Part shown: positions 1 through 8,684 of the stretch, in pieces
How the letters are laid out: each line of letters begins with the position of its first letter
How positions within the stretch are numbered: position 1 is the stretch's first letter
NCBI GenBank assembly: GCA_013374505.1
Contig: QENJ01000220.1
Coordinates: 1 to 35,468, forward strand
From: Candidatus Methanophagaceae archaeon
GTDB taxonomy: Archaea; Halobacteriota; Syntropharchaeia; Alkanophagales; Methanospirareceae
DNA: 35,468 nucleotides
Reading direction: 5' to 3'
Notes under the pieces: model-generated
Database searches by the model: none
The model's input: only the letters and a program-made list of their open reading frames with translations
Told to the model about the DNA's origin: nothing
Translations under genes and position numbers: made by a program

Positions 1-1119
1 TTTCAAGCTGAAGACAATAAAAACGTATCTCTCGTAGGGTCCACAGAAGTCCCGATACCTGCGCTAAACGCAGGGCGCGAGAAGAAAGTAACAATCACCG
101 TTCAAGTAGACGAAGGTATCCCGAATGGGGTTTATGCCATACCTGTCAAATATTCATGGAATGAATATTATTTTCATCCAGAACGTGGTTATTTTATAAC
201 CATACCGAATAATTTCTTTTATCATCCGGATGTGGGTGGGTTTCATGGTAACCCCGTGACCTCGGACATCGCTTTCACAGTAAGAGGCAGTCCAATACTA
301 ACTCTTGTTGATGTACATACAGAGCCTGAGTACATAAGACCTGGGTCTAAGGGTGTTAAGATAGCTATGACAATAACAAATACCGGCGAAGCGACAGCAA
401 AAGAAGTCGAGGCGAAATTGGCTTGCAATGATGGTATGACACCTTCCAAGTCGGGTGCTACTCATGTATACGTAGGAGGAATTAACGCGGGCTATGGAAT
501 CTCAGCACCGTTTTATGTTAATATTGCAGCAGATGTGGCAGCAGGGGTTTATAACCTTCCATTGGTGATCACGTATAAAGATACGGGGAACCGGGAATAC
601 GTATTGAACAAGAGTATGGAATTAGTGGTGGAAGGCAAGCCGGAGCTTGATATTTATTCGTATTATACCGATCCCACGAACCTAAGCGCGGGCGACTCTG
701 CTGTGCTGCACGTAAGTGTACGGAACGTAGGATCAGAGCAAGCAGAATCGGTTAGCGTTCGTGTAACGGAAGCCGCCGATACACCTTTCAATTTCAGTAC
801 GAAAAGCGATTATGTGGGTAATTTGAAGGTAAATGCCGCTGGCAATGCAGTAATGAAGTTCACTGTAGATGCAAACGCAACGAATAATGTGTATCCACAG
901 GGTTTAGACCTAATATGCCGGGGGGACCCTGGCTCTGGTAATTACACCTTCAACGACAAAATCCAGTTGGAGGTGTTTTCGGTTATGTCGAATACGTCAA
1001 ACCTGTCGGTTACACCAGAAGCGCCTTCTCCTACAGCCCTTGGATTTGATGCTTCACTCACCTTCATTGCTCTCTTCGTAATTTCGGTATTTCTATTGTG
1101 CCGAAAAAGGGGGAAGTAG
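1..1119 (+). CDS. Surface protein with CARDB/NEW3-like repeats, 5' end outside window
   Basis: The reading frame is open from the first base, so the gene starts upstream and the methionine at 232 is internal. The visible 372 residues contain repeated beta-sandwich modules of the S-layer/CARDB type (conserved phrases such as TNTGEATAKEVEA and RNVGSEQAESVSV, spaced about 110 residues apart). These modules are common in archaeal envelope proteins and serve as extracellular adhesion or structural units. The C-terminus has a proline/serine-rich linker, the phrase PTALGF, a hydrophobic span and a basic tail (CRKRGK). This resembles a degenerate PGF-CTERM archaeosortase signal, so the protein is probably anchored outside the cell. 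The ligand cannot be read from the sequence. It runs convergently towards the LysE-type gene. Confidence 0.75.
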   Translation, partial: FQAEDNKNVSLVGSTEVPIPALNAGREKKVTITVQVDEGIPNGVYAIPVKYSWNEYYFHPERGYFITIPNNFFYHPDVGGFHGNPVTSDIAFTVRGSPILTLVDVHTEPEYIRPGSKGVKIAMTITNTGEATAKEVEAKLACNDGMTPSKSGATHVYVGGINAGYGISAPFYVNIAADVAAGVYNLPLVITYKDTGNREYVLNKSMELVVEGKPELDIYSYYTDPTNLSAGDSAVLHVSVRNVGSEQAESVSVRVTEAADTPFNFSTKSDYVGNLKVNAAGNAVMKFTVDANATNNVYPQGLDLICRGDPGSGNYTFNDKIQLEVFSVMSNTSNLSVTPEAPSPTALGFDASLTFIALFVISVFLLCRKRGK

Positions 1120-1149
1120 AAGGGGATTTACAGATGATCACACAGACTT

Positions 1150-1854
1150 TTACACAAACTTTCCCGCAAAGAATGTTTGTGACAATCCCGTGATAAAGAA
1201 CATGGTGCCCAGGACGACCATAAAAATAGCAATTACGACCATCGCGAGCTCATATCTCCTACCGACAAAAAGCTTTCTCCCTCGTGAAAAAGAATAAGAT
1301 ACGAAGGAATACCAGACGAAATCCGAAAGGAAATGCCCTATTGTAACTAAGAGTATTCCAGTCAGGGCAAGCCACTCAAATCCCGTTAATAAAATTGGGT
1401 ATCCTATTGCTATCCACCAGGGTATAAAAGAAGGATTAAAAGCAGTGAGTAAGAAACCACCAAAAATCGAACTGTTATACTTATTATACTTCACGCCACT
1501 CATTTCAGTGCCTATCATTTCACCTTTTGAAGTCCGTGATTCCACTGCTTTTGCCTCTTTAACAATGCACGCGGACATCAGTATGAGCGCAATCCCGCCT
1601 ATTAGATATATCCCGGATTCGATTTGACTGAAATAGTTTTTCAATTCAAGCCCTAAAAGTACAAGTGCTGATATTAGCAAACATTCAACGGAAACGTGCC
1701 CTATCATAGTAAGTGGTCCGGCTAATGGCCCTTTCTTCAATGTATCGGAGATCACAAAAGCAAAAAGTGGTCCGGGTATCAAAGCTCCGCTCAAACCGGT
1801 TAGAAACCCCAGTCCTACCAGGAATGCACCGCTGACGAATGATGAAGGGTCCAT
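1150..1854 (-). CDS. LysE/RhtB-family amino-acid exporter
   Basis: This 234-residue polytopic membrane protein has about six hydrophobic segments. The N-terminal region GLSGALIPGPLFAFVISDT carries the PGP motif typical of LysE/RhtB translocators, followed by a basic loop (TLKKGP). Family members export amino acids such as lysine, homoserine or threonine, or related metabolites, by secondary transport; the substrate here is unknown. Length agrees with the family (200-240 residues). The start ATG is the first in the frame, and the gene is divergent from the tRNA at 1956. It sits alone, convergent with the surface protein at 1-1119. A lysine role would fit dapA and lysA in this window, but they are far away and not linked to it. 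Confidence 0.8.
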   Translation of the reverse strand: MDPSSFVSGAFLVGLGFLTGLSGALIPGPLFAFVISDTLKKGPLAGPLTMIGHVSVECLLISALVLLGLELKNYFSQIESGIYLIGGIALILMSACIVKEAKAVESRTSKGEMIGTEMSGVKYNKYNSSIFGGFLLTAFNPSFIPWWIAIGYPILLTGFEWLALTGILLVTIGHFLSDFVWYSFVSYSFSRGRKLFVGRRYELAMVVIAIFMVVLGTMFFITGLSQTFFAGKFV

Positions 1855-1955
1855 CTATTTTAAACCAAAGCTCCTCACTTAATAACTGTGAAGCTTATAT
1901 CTATTCATCCGTATATTCATTAATAATAAGATGGAAAAAGGGCTTAACCTGACGG

Positions 1956-2027
1956 GGGCTCGTAGCTCAGTGGAAGAGTGCCTCCTTCGCGAGGAGGAAG
2001 CCACGGGTTCAAATCCCGTCGAGTCCA
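1956..2027 (+). tRNA. tRNA-Ala (anticodon CGC)
   Basis: A full cloverleaf can be folded by eye. The acceptor stem is GGGCTCG with CGAGTCC, the D arm GCTC/GAGT, the anticodon stem CCTCC/GGAGG around loop TTCGCGA, and the T arm ACGGG/CCCGT around TTCAAAT. The discriminator is A. Anticodon CGC reads GCG (alanine). The third acceptor pair is G:U, the classic alanine identity element, which supports the call. No CCA is encoded. An AT-rich TTAATAATA about 30-35 bp upstream could be the TATA box. psmA starts 26 bp after the tRNA, so the two may share a transcript. Confidence 0.96.
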
Positions 2028-2053
2028 TAATATACGTATAAAAGGTGATGTAA

Positions 2054-2839
2054 ATGCAAATGATGCCACAGATGGGATATGATAGAGCGATAACGGTGTT
2101 CAGTCCGGATGGAAGGTTATTTCAGGTAGAATACGCACGTGAAGCAGTGAAGAGAGGAACCACGGCCATTGGAATAAAGGCAAAGGATGGTGTTGTGTTA
2201 TTAGTGGACAAAAGATTAACGTCTCGGCTGTTAGAAGGCGGTTCGGTAGAAAAGATATTTCGGATTGATGACCATATAGGAGCAGCAACTTCGGGTTTGG
2301 TCGCGGACGCAAGGGTACTCATAGATAAAGGCCGGGTAGAAGCGCAAGTAAACAAGATCATCTATGACGAGGAGATAGACGTGCAAACTCTGGCGAAAAA
2401 GATATGTGATTTTAAGCAGGCATATACACAAATTGGTGGACTCCGACCTTTTGGCACGGCGTTGTTGATAGGTGGCGTCTATAACGGGGGCAATTATCTC
2501 CTTGAGACGGACCCAAGTGGGGCTTTGCTTGAATATAAAGCGACTGCGATCGGTTCCGGACGGACAATCGTGACAGAGATGTTTGAGGAGATGTATGAAG
2601 AGGACATCACGCTCGAAGAAGCACTCTTGCTCGGTTTGGAAGCTTTGTATAGGGTAACAGAGGGTAATATAGATGTATCAACGGTGGATGCAGGCCTCGC
2701 GGAGTCAGAGAAGAAACAATTCCGGATTTTGAGTGCAGACGAGTTAGAGCCGTATATACTTAAAGTGAAGAAGAGGAATGAGAAGGTAGTTAAGGAAAAG
2801 AGTAAAGAAGATAAAGAAGAAGAAGAGAAGGAGAACTAA
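2054..2839 (+). CDS. psmA: Proteasome subunit alpha
   Basis: This is the alpha subunit of the archaeal 20S proteasome, which forms the outer heptameric rings and gates entry to the proteolytic chamber. The N-terminus has the alpha-specific signature [25 protein letters not shown]. It then follows the Ntn-hydrolase fold ([36 protein letters not shown]) without a catalytic N-terminal threonine, as expected for an alpha subunit. At 261 residues it is slightly long because of a charged lysine/glutamate-rich tail of about 20 residues. A Shine-Dalgarno GGTGATG lies just before the ATG. It leads the proteasome-exosome superoperon known in many euryarchaea; no beta subunit is present in the window. 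Confidence 0.97.
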   Translation: MQMMPQMGYDRAITVFSPDGRLFQVEYAREAVKRGTTAIGIKAKDGVVLLVDKRLTSRLLEGGSVEKIFRIDDHIGAATSGLVADARVLIDKGRVEAQVNKIIYDEEIDVQTLAKKICDFKQAYTQIGGLRPFGTALLIGGVYNGGNYLLETDPSGALLEYKATAIGSGRTIVTEMFEEMYEEDITLEEALLLGLEALYRVTEGNIDVSTVDAGLAESEKKQFRILSADELEPYILKVKKRNEKVVKEKSKEDKEEEEKEN

Positions 2840-2845
2840 GGGCTA

Positions 2846-3538
2846 ATGGTCAGTTTGGACAAGGCGGTGATAGCGAGGTATAAGCACGGTAAGAAGATTT
2901 TTGAAGTACTTGTAGATCCGGAAAAGGTAGATGCCGTCAAAACGGGTGACGGTGTAGATATGGCCGATGTATTGGCTGCCGAAGAGATATTTGAAGATGT
3001 CTCAAAAGGTGATAAAGCAACAGAAGGCGATTTGATGACTGTATTTTCTACCACCGATGTAGAGGAAATAGCGAGTAGGATAATAAAAGAGGGCGAGGTG
3101 CAACTGACCACCGAGCAAAGACGGAAAAGAGTGGAGGAGAAGAGGAAAATGGTGATAAATCAAATCGCACAAATCGCCATAAATCCTAAGACTGATACTC
3201 CACACCCACCCGCAAGAATAGAGATAGCGATGAAAGAGGCTAAGGTGCATATTGATCCTTTCAAGACGGTAGATGTGCTGGTAAGCGAGACGGTGAAGGC
3301 TATACGGCCAATAATACCCATAAAAATAGAGGAGACACAGATAGCAATAAAGATACCGGCTGCGTATACGGGACATGTATACGATCTAAAGAAGAAGTAC
3401 AAGGTGACGAAAGAGGACTGGCAGGGAGATGGGTCCTACATAGCGTTGTTAGAATTCCCTGCGGGTATGAGAGAGGACGTGTTCTCGTTTTTGAACATGA
3501 TGACGAAAGGTGAAGTTGAGACGAGGATTGTGAAGTAA
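2846..3538 (+). CDS. SBDS family ribosome maturation protein
   Basis: This is the archaeal homologue of Shwachman-Bodian-Diamond syndrome protein (yeast Sdo1), which acts in late maturation of the large ribosomal subunit with an EF-2-like GTPase. The N-terminal FYSH domain begins VSLDKAVIARYKHGKKIFEVLVDPEKV. A helical middle domain holds the conserved IAINPKTDTPHPPARIEIAM, and the C-terminal ferredoxin-like domain follows. At 230 residues it has the normal archaeal length. It starts 6 bp after psmA and ends 4 bp before rrp4, so translational coupling is likely. Its place before the exosome genes is conserved in archaea. Confidence 0.96.
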   Translation: MVSLDKAVIARYKHGKKIFEVLVDPEKVDAVKTGDGVDMADVLAAEEIFEDVSKGDKATEGDLMTVFSTTDVEEIASRIIKEGEVQLTTEQRRKRVEEKRKMVINQIAQIAINPKTDTPHPPARIEIAMKEAKVHIDPFKTVDVLVSETVKAIRPIIPIKIEETQIAIKIPAAYTGHVYDLKKKYKVTKEDWQGDGSYIALLEFPAGMREDVFSFLNMMTKGEVETRIVK

Positions 3539-3542
3539 GATA

Positions 3543-4214
3543 ATGTATAAAATAGTAATCCCTGGTGATCTTGTTTCTGATGATGCAAAACGAGCAGGAG
3601 AAGGAACGTACGTTGAAGACGGTAAAGTCTATGCTACGACCTATGGTGTAGTAGATGATAAGGGCGAGATAAGGGTAGTGGCGTTTAGCGGGAAGTATCT
3701 ACCGACAAGGGGCGATGTGGTGATAGGCAAGGTAGTTGAGATTTCGTTCCCATACTGGATCGTGGACATTGCCTCGCCTTACGAAGCGCGAATACACATG
3801 TCGGAAATTTCGACACGGGGTGGAAAGAGAATTGAGTTTGGGGACATGAATGCGATTCTAGATTTGGATGATTTAGTCGCGGTGAAAGTATTAAACGTGG
3901 ATGCGCTGATGAGAATAGACTTGGGCTTGAAGGAAGATTTACATATAGGGCGGGGTAACGGGCGGTTAATAGAGGTACCACCCACTAAAGTGCCCCGTAT
4001 TATAGGACGGAAAGGTTCGATGATAAGGATGTTAAAAGACAAATGTAACTGTTTTATCTTTGTCGCAAAGAACGGTCGCATTTGGATAAAGGGAAAGACA
4101 AAGGATATAAAGCTCGCATCTGAAGTGATATTAATGATTACAAAGGAAGCGCATACATCCGGTTTAACGGACCGCGTGGCAGAATTCTTGAATTCCGTCA
4201 AGACAGAGAGGTAA
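3543..4214 (+). CDS. rrp4: Exosome RNA-binding subunit Rrp4
   Basis: Rrp4 is one of the cap proteins of the archaeal exosome and recruits RNA to the Rrp41/Rrp42 ring. The N-terminal domain (VIPGDLVSDDAKRAGEGTY) is typical. It is followed by an S1 domain around residues 60-130 (RGDVVIGKVVEISFPYWIVDI) and a KH domain with the GRKGSMIRMLKD loop near residues 155-165. The length of 223 residues is normal. The ATG lies 4 bp after the SBDS stop with little sign of its own Shine-Dalgarno site, which suggests coupled translation. The catalytic subunit follows 24 bp downstream. Confidence 0.96.
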   Translation: MYKIVIPGDLVSDDAKRAGEGTYVEDGKVYATTYGVVDDKGEIRVVAFSGKYLPTRGDVVIGKVVEISFPYWIVDIASPYEARIHMSEISTRGGKRIEFGDMNAILDLDDLVAVKVLNVDALMRIDLGLKEDLHIGRGNGRLIEVPPTKVPRIIGRKGSMIRMLKDKCNCFIFVAKNGRIWIKGKTKDIKLASEVILMITKEAHTSGLTDRVAEFLNSVKTER

Positions 4215-4238
4215 AAGGGAGATAGGATAAAGAGTAAA

Positions 4239-4988
4239 ATGAAAAAAGAAGGAGAGATCGAGTTCATAAAAGACGGAAAGAGAGTAGATGGTAGAAGGTT
4301 TGATGAACTCAGGAATATAAAGATAGAGGTAGGGGTCCTAAAGAGGGCAGATGGGTCTTGTTATTTCGAGTTAGGTGATAACAAGGTACTAGCTGCTGTA
4401 TATGGGCCAAGAGAGATGCACCCAAGACACGCTCAGGATGCAAAGATGGCTGTGGTCAAATTCCGGTACAACATGGCACCTTTTTCGGTTGATGACCGGA
4501 AGAGACCGGGACCTGATAGAAGAAGCGTGGAGATTTCAAAAGTAAGTAGAGAAGCATTAGATCCCGTTATTCTAAGGGAATATTATCCGAAGGCTGCGAT
4601 AGAAGTTTATGTAGAGATACTTCAGTCGGATGCCGGCACGAGAACAGCGGGGATAAATGCTGCTTCCGTTGCCCTAGCCGATGCGGGGGTACCAATGAGA
4701 GACCTGGTTTCTTCTGTTGCTGTGGGCAAAGTAGGCGGAGAAATAGTCCTAGATTTGAACGCGGTGGAGGATAATTATGGTGAAGCAGACATGCCGATTG
4801 CGATGATCGCAAGGAGAAATACGATCACCGCGCTGCAAATGGATGGGAATCTGACAAAAGACGAGTTTGAAAAAGGACTGAAGCTTGCAATGAAAGCTTG
4901 TCAGCAGATATATGAATTGCAACGCGCGGCGTTAATAGGGCGCTACAATAAGGACGAGAGTGCGAAGTCTAAGGATAGAGGTACGTAG
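4239..4988 (+). CDS. rrp41: Exosome catalytic subunit Rrp41
   Basis: This is the phosphorolytic RNase PH-like subunit of the exosome ring, which degrades RNA 3' to 5' and can add heteropolymeric tails. RNA-contacting arginines occur in [18 protein letters not shown]. The catalytic acidic segment is [17 protein letters not shown], where the family carries its essential aspartate, so this copy looks active. The N-terminus [18 protein letters not shown] is typical. At 249 residues it has the usual length. It lies between Rrp4 and Rrp42, as expected for a complex whose subunits are made in fixed ratio. Confidence 0.97.
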   Translation: MKKEGEIEFIKDGKRVDGRRFDELRNIKIEVGVLKRADGSCYFELGDNKVLAAVYGPREMHPRHAQDAKMAVVKFRYNMAPFSVDDRKRPGPDRRSVEISKVSREALDPVILREYYPKAAIEVYVEILQSDAGTRTAGINAASVALADAGVPMRDLVSSVAVGKVGGEIVLDLNAVEDNYGEADMPIAMIARRNTITALQMDGNLTKDEFEKGLKLAMKACQQIYELQRAALIGRYNKDESAKSKDRGT

Positions 4989-5006
4989 GAACAAGGAGAA
5001 ATAGAG

Positions 5007-5792
5007 ATGGGACTTGAAATTATGGATGATGTAAGGAAAGATTTTGTTCGTAACATGCTAAGCGAGGGTGATAGAGAAGATGGTAGAGGTTTCCGCGAAT
5101 ACCGGGAAATAAGTCTAAAACGGGATATAATAAATAAGGCGGAAGGTTCAGCATGTGTGAAACTAGGGGATACAGAGGTTTTAGTAGGCGCGAAACTCGA
5201 AGTTGGCTCTCCTTTCCCAGATTCTCCGACAGAAGGCGTATTAATAACGAATGCAGAGCTTGTTCCGTTGGCGTCTCCCGAGTTTGAGTCGGGGCCACCA
5301 AATGAAAAAAGTATACAATTAGCGCGAGTAGTGGACCGAGGAATCCGTGGTGCAGGGGTTATAGACTTGGAAAAATTGTGCATAGAAGAGGGGGAGAAGG
5401 TGTGGATACTATTTTTAGATATACATGTATTGGACAACAATGGTAATCTGATAGATGCGGCTGCATTAGGCGCTATTGCTGCGCTTCAGAATATCCGTGT
5501 ACCGAATGAAAGATATGGCTTAACAGGTGATGAAACACTCCAAGTGCATGATACTCCCGTGGATGTAACGATGGTAGAAATAGACGGGACTATAGTGGTA
5601 GACCCGACTTGTAATGAAGAAAACGCTGCTACAAACAGGTTGACAGTAATTTCCAATGCTGATGGTTCTTTGTCAGGGCTACAAAAGACAGGGAGTAACG
5701 GGATGAAGGAAGAAACGATAGTGGAGATGGTGGAGCTAGGAATAGAAAAGGCGGGGGAGATAAGAGAAAAGTTCCTTAAGGTACCTTCCTAA
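5007..5792 (+). CDS. rrp42: Exosome structural subunit Rrp42
   Basis: Rrp42 is the RNase PH-like partner that alternates with Rrp41 in the hexameric exosome ring and lacks catalysis of its own. Recognisable segments are EGDREDGRGFREYR near the N-terminus, KLGDTEVLVGAKLEVGSPFPD, and VLDNNGNLIDAAALGAIAAL. The C-terminal VVDPTCNEENAATNRLT segment lacks the Rrp41-type catalytic aspartate arrangement. The start ATG at 5007 has GGAGAAATAG upstream. An alternative in-frame ATG at 5022 is possible. It closes the exosome block; after 76 bp of AT-rich sequence TFE begins, probably from its own promoter. Confidence 0.96.
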   Translation: MGLEIMDDVRKDFVRNMLSEGDREDGRGFREYREISLKRDIINKAEGSACVKLGDTEVLVGAKLEVGSPFPDSPTEGVLITNAELVPLASPEFESGPPNEKSIQLARVVDRGIRGAGVIDLEKLCIEEGEKVWILFLDIHVLDNNGNLIDAAALGAIAALQNIRVPNERYGLTGDETLQVHDTPVDVTMVEIDGTIVVDPTCNEENAATNRLTVISNADGSLSGLQKTGSNGMKEETIVEMVELGIEKAGEIREKFLKVPS

Positions 5793-5868
5793 GACTTTCC
5801 TGAGATGAAAATACCGAAAGTTTAATTAATCGGGAACTATATTATTAGTAATAGGGTGATAGTAGCGG

Positions 5869-6378
5869 ATGTTAGAGCCAGATAATTTCGTGGTGAGGGA
5901 ATATTTCAGGAAGAGAATAGGGGATGAAGGATTGAAGATAATGATGACCGTCCCCGAGGGTGAGATAACGGATGAGGAGATCGCAAAGCTGAGCGATACG
6001 AAACTCACAGCGGTAAGGAAAACGTTATATAGGTTATACGAGAATCGGATAGCGGAGTACAGGACTGAGCGAGATGATAACAGTGGCTGGATTACCTATC
6101 TGTGGCGGTTTAATTACACTAACGTGAAGAAGATAATGGAAGATGAAGCGGATGGTAAACTAGCGGAGCTAAACGGGCAGCTTGAAGAGGAACAGAAAGG
6201 TGTGTTTTATCAGTGTGGGTGCCAACGTGTTTTATTTGAAGAGGCAGCGGCTGATAACTTCTTGTGTGCCGAATGTGGCGCGAATTTTGAGTATGTTGCT
6301 AATGATGATTTAATAAATTCGTTAGAGGGGCAGATAGCGAAGCTAGAGAAGTGGAAAGAGAAGATAAAGAACGAATAA
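5869..6378 (+). CDS. tfe: Transcription factor E, alpha subunit (TFE)
   Basis: TFE is the archaeal homologue of the TFIIE alpha N-terminal half. It binds the RNA polymerase clamp and assists promoter opening. Residues 1-90 form the extended winged helix (EEIAKLSDTKLTAVRKTLYRLYENRIAEYRTERD). A zinc ribbon follows with cysteines at residues 116, 118, 133 and 136, then a coiled C-terminal helix. The first knuckle is C-G-C, one residue shorter than the usual C-x2-C. The Shine-Dalgarno GGGTGAT precedes the ATG. Its end overlaps the proposed GTG start of the following HD gene by 28 bp. Confidence 0.95.
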   Translation: MLEPDNFVVREYFRKRIGDEGLKIMMTVPEGEITDEEIAKLSDTKLTAVRKTLYRLYENRIAEYRTERDDNSGWITYLWRFNYTNVKKIMEDEADGKLAELNGQLEEEQKGVFYQCGCQRVLFEEAAADNFLCAECGANFEYVANDDLINSLEGQIAKLEKWKEKIKNE

Positions 6379-6887
6379 ACAAAGAGTGCACAATGTTGAT
6401 GAGAGGTGCGGGATGTAAAGCCTCGGTAATTAAACATTGTGTGGCGGTTGCAGAACTTGCGCTGGAACTCGCTGTTAATCGAAATCGTATTGAGGATTCT
6501 GATAAAGTAGATGAGCAACTGGTTTATACGGGTGCGTTGCTACATGATTTAGGTAGAGCTCGCACACATGGTGTGGATCACGGCGTTGTGGGTGGCGAAA
6601 TGGCAAAAGAGTTAGGGCTACCGGAAAATGTGGTGAGGATATTAGAAAGGCATGTAGGTGCGGGGATAACGGCGGATGAAGCGAAGACACTGGGGCTACC
6701 CGCGAAGGATTTCATGCCAGAGACGATGGAAGAGAAGATAGTAGCAGATGCCGATAACTTGATTAGTAGAGCGAGAAGAACGAGTATAGAAGAAGCAATA
6801 GCGGACTTGAAGAGGAAGTTAGGAACAACGCACCCAACAATAACCCGGGCAATGGCGCTACATGAGGAAGTGATGGGCAACGAGTAA
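6351..6887 (+). CDS. HD-domain metal-dependent phosphohydrolase (TIGR00295-like)
   Basis: This small HDIG-type protein is of the archaeal family usually described as TIGR00295. Metal ligands are visible as H29, the H65-D66 pair in GALLHDLGRARTH, and later histidines (HGVDHG, ILERHVGAG) with a distal acidic residue in VADADNLI. Members are assumed to be phosphohydrolases acting on nucleotides or similar phosphates; the natural substrate is unknown. The GTG start at 6351 overlaps TFE by 28 bp. An in-frame ATG at 6393, just downstream of TFE, gives a protein starting MLMRGAGC and is equally plausible. Co-transcription with TFE is likely. Confidence 0.85.
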   Translation: MEREDKERINKECTMLMRGAGCKASVIKHCVAVAELALELAVNRNRIEDSDKVDEQLVYTGALLHDLGRARTHGVDHGVVGGEMAKELGLPENVVRILERHVGAGITADEAKTLGLPAKDFMPETMEEKIVADADNLISRARRTSIEEAIADLKRKLGTTHPTITRAMALHEEVMGNE

Positions 6888-6953
6888 CACCGAATTCAAA
6901 ACAACCCTTTCTCTTAGGATTTTGATATTGTTTAGGATTTGGTGCTTCAATCT

Positions 6954-7307
6954 TTATCGGTTCAATGCACTTTCTCTTAGCTTATCTTTCAACTCTAACT
7001 TGGTTATCCTCACATTAGATGGATGTATGGGTCATGGCACCTCGGATAAGTCAGACCTCGCAACGACAACTCCTTCCACTGTTATCTTCCCCCGCTTCAG
7101 GTCTATGGTTCTTACTTTTCCTGTCGTTCCTTTATCGTCCCCTCTCATTACCTTTACTGTATCCCCTTTTCGCAGCGGGAAGCCCCTCTTCTCATATTTA
7201 CCCTGCAGTTCGTCAGAAAGCAGTGCACCCATGAACTTGTGTCGCACGTGCAAAGGTGCGTTATACCTTGCTTTTCTCTGTTTCCGTGGCTGTTTAGATT
7301 TTTCCAT
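6954..7307 (-). pseudogene. rpl24: Ribosomal protein uL24 (L24p) with in-frame UGA
   Basis: The frame starts at ATG 7307 with a good Shine-Dalgarno GAGGTGAT upstream. It encodes an archaeal uL24: a basic N-terminus ([18 protein letters not shown]), a KOW motif ([21 protein letters not shown]), then DLSEVP. A TGA at 7032-7034 stops it at 91 residues. The same frame continues with PIHPSNVRITKLELKDKLR to a TAA at 6954, which is the normal uL24 C-terminus and restores a typical length of about 117 residues. In homologues the interrupted position is often arginine (EVPRPIHPSN), so CGA to TGA is the simplest change. It could be a sequencing error, recent nonsense mutation or readthrough. The gene stands alone here rather than between L14 and S4e. 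Confidence 0.9.
7032..7034 (-). other. In-frame UGA within rpl24
   Basis: Read on the minus strand the codons are GAG GTG CCA TGA CCC ATA CAT CCA. Conserved uL24 sequence lies on both sides in the same frame, so this is a substitution, not a frameshift. UGA serves as an ordinary terminal stop for other genes in the window (rps15, rps17e, lysA, the S2P protease), which argues against genome-wide reassignment. Confidence 0.9.
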
Positions 7308-7410
7308 TCTCTTTCATCACCTCAAACCTGTTCGGTTATTTTATTTCACTAATGTTGTTTATTAACCTTTTCAGATATAAAATAAACGTGGCTGAGTTTA
7401 TGAATTTGTT

Positions 7411-8667
7411 ATGCTCGAATATGATGTCGTGGTGGTGGGTGCAGGACCTTCGGGCTGCATGGCCGCGAAATATGTATCGAAAGCGGGAGCTTCTACGTTA
7501 ATTGTGGAGAAGAGTGCAGAACTAGGTGAACCCATACAATGTGCGGGGCTTATAAGTAAAAGAGCGCTAGAAGAGAGCGAACTGAAAGATGTAAAACCAT
7601 TCATAAACAACGAGATAAAAGGTGCTATTGTTCGTTCGCATTCCTATGAATTGAGGATAGAAGTACCATCGCCGGAGAAGAGTGCATTTGCCATAAGGCG
7701 AAACGTGTTTGACAAGGCATTGGCAAAAGCGGCGCAGGAAGAAGGTGCGGACATAATTCTTGGGGGCAAGTTAAAGAATATAATAAAGGGATGCGGAGGG
7801 GAAAAGCAAACATTATTAGTAGATACTGTGGATGGCAAAGAGGAACTAAAAGCAACCGTGGTCATTGGCGCTGACGGCGTTAGGAGCAGTGTGGCAAAGC
7901 TGGCTGCGATGACAGTCACAAGAAACTACTTGAACTGCGTGCAAGTGGAGGGCGAATATGATGCGGACGAAGCATTTGCAGAGATTTTTGTGGGTAGAAC
8001 AATAGCGCCGGGTTTCTTTGCATGGACTATCCCACTTGTAGCGGAAAAGGTTGCTCGGATCGGTCTGTGTACAGATAAAAGGTGTTCACCGCATTCAAGT
8101 CCAATGCCGTTTTTAAAACGGTTTTTGGCGGAGCATCCAGAAATTAAAGGCACACATTCAGGTTTCATGGGTGGCGCAATCCCCATACCCGCAAGTGCAG
8201 GACTGCAAAGGCGAATGCAAGGTCAGAGTACAGTGAAAATAAATGACGGCAACGGCATTATGCTGGTGGGAGATGTCGCGGCACAGGTTAAGCCGATCAC
8301 GGGCGGGGGCATATTTTATGGCTTGAAATGTGGTAAGATCGCGGGGGCAATAGCGGCAGAAGCGTGTTTGAAGAATGACATGGGTGTGCTGCGCGAGTAT
8401 GAAACTAAGTGGCGGGCGGAGATCGGGGCAGAGATAGCGTTTGGGTTGAAGGTGCATAAATTGCGATGTATACTTAACGATGGAGACTTCGATACGATAT
8501 GCCGGGTACTATCTCAGGAGGATATGTTGCAGCGAATAACGAAACATGGCGATATGGACTATCAAGCATTGGCATTCCGTGAATTTGTAAAAAATCCTGT
8601 ACTTTTCAAATTAACAGCAAGGAATATCATAAAATATTTATATGCTAAGCGAAGATTAGATATTTAA
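7411..8667 (+). CDS. Geranylgeranyl reductase family flavoprotein (copy 1)
   Basis: This FAD-dependent oxidoreductase of 418 residues belongs to the digeranylgeranylglycerophospholipid reductase family, which saturates isoprenoid chains of archaeal membrane lipids or quinones. The N-terminal Rossmann motif is [29 protein letters not shown] conserved cysteine follows in [11 protein letters not shown]. The second FAD motif is [13 protein letters not shown], and the third [17 protein letters not shown]. It differs markedly from the second family member at 20033, so the two may reduce different isoprenoids. It starts downstream of a divergent intergenic region shared with rpl24 and leads a run with rps15, 17 bp downstream. 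Confidence 0.88.
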   Translation: MLEYDVVVVGAGPSGCMAAKYVSKAGASTLIVEKSAELGEPIQCAGLISKRALEESELKDVKPFINNEIKGAIVRSHSYELRIEVPSPEKSAFAIRRNVFDKALAKAAQEEGADIILGGKLKNIIKGCGGEKQTLLVDTVDGKEELKATVVIGADGVRSSVAKLAAMTVTRNYLNCVQVEGEYDADEAFAEIFVGRTIAPGFFAWTIPLVAEKVARIGLCTDKRCSPHSSPMPFLKRFLAEHPEIKGTHSGFMGGAIPIPASAGLQRRMQGQSTVKINDGNGIMLVGDVAAQVKPITGGGIFYGLKCGKIAGAIAAEACLKNDMGVLREYETKWRAEIGAEIAFGLKVHKLRCILNDGDFDTICRVLSQEDMLQRITKHGDMDYQALAFREFVKNPVLFKLTARNIIKYLYAKRRLDI

Positions 8668-8684
8668 GAAAAGGGACGTATAAA

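Noticed and set aside
3779-4267. Minus-strand 162-codon frame
   Set aside because: Shadow of rrp4, which has full-length S1 and KH domains.
6922-7365. Plus-strand 147-codon frame
   Set aside because: It is antisense to the uL24 gene, whose homology and Shine-Dalgarno are clear.
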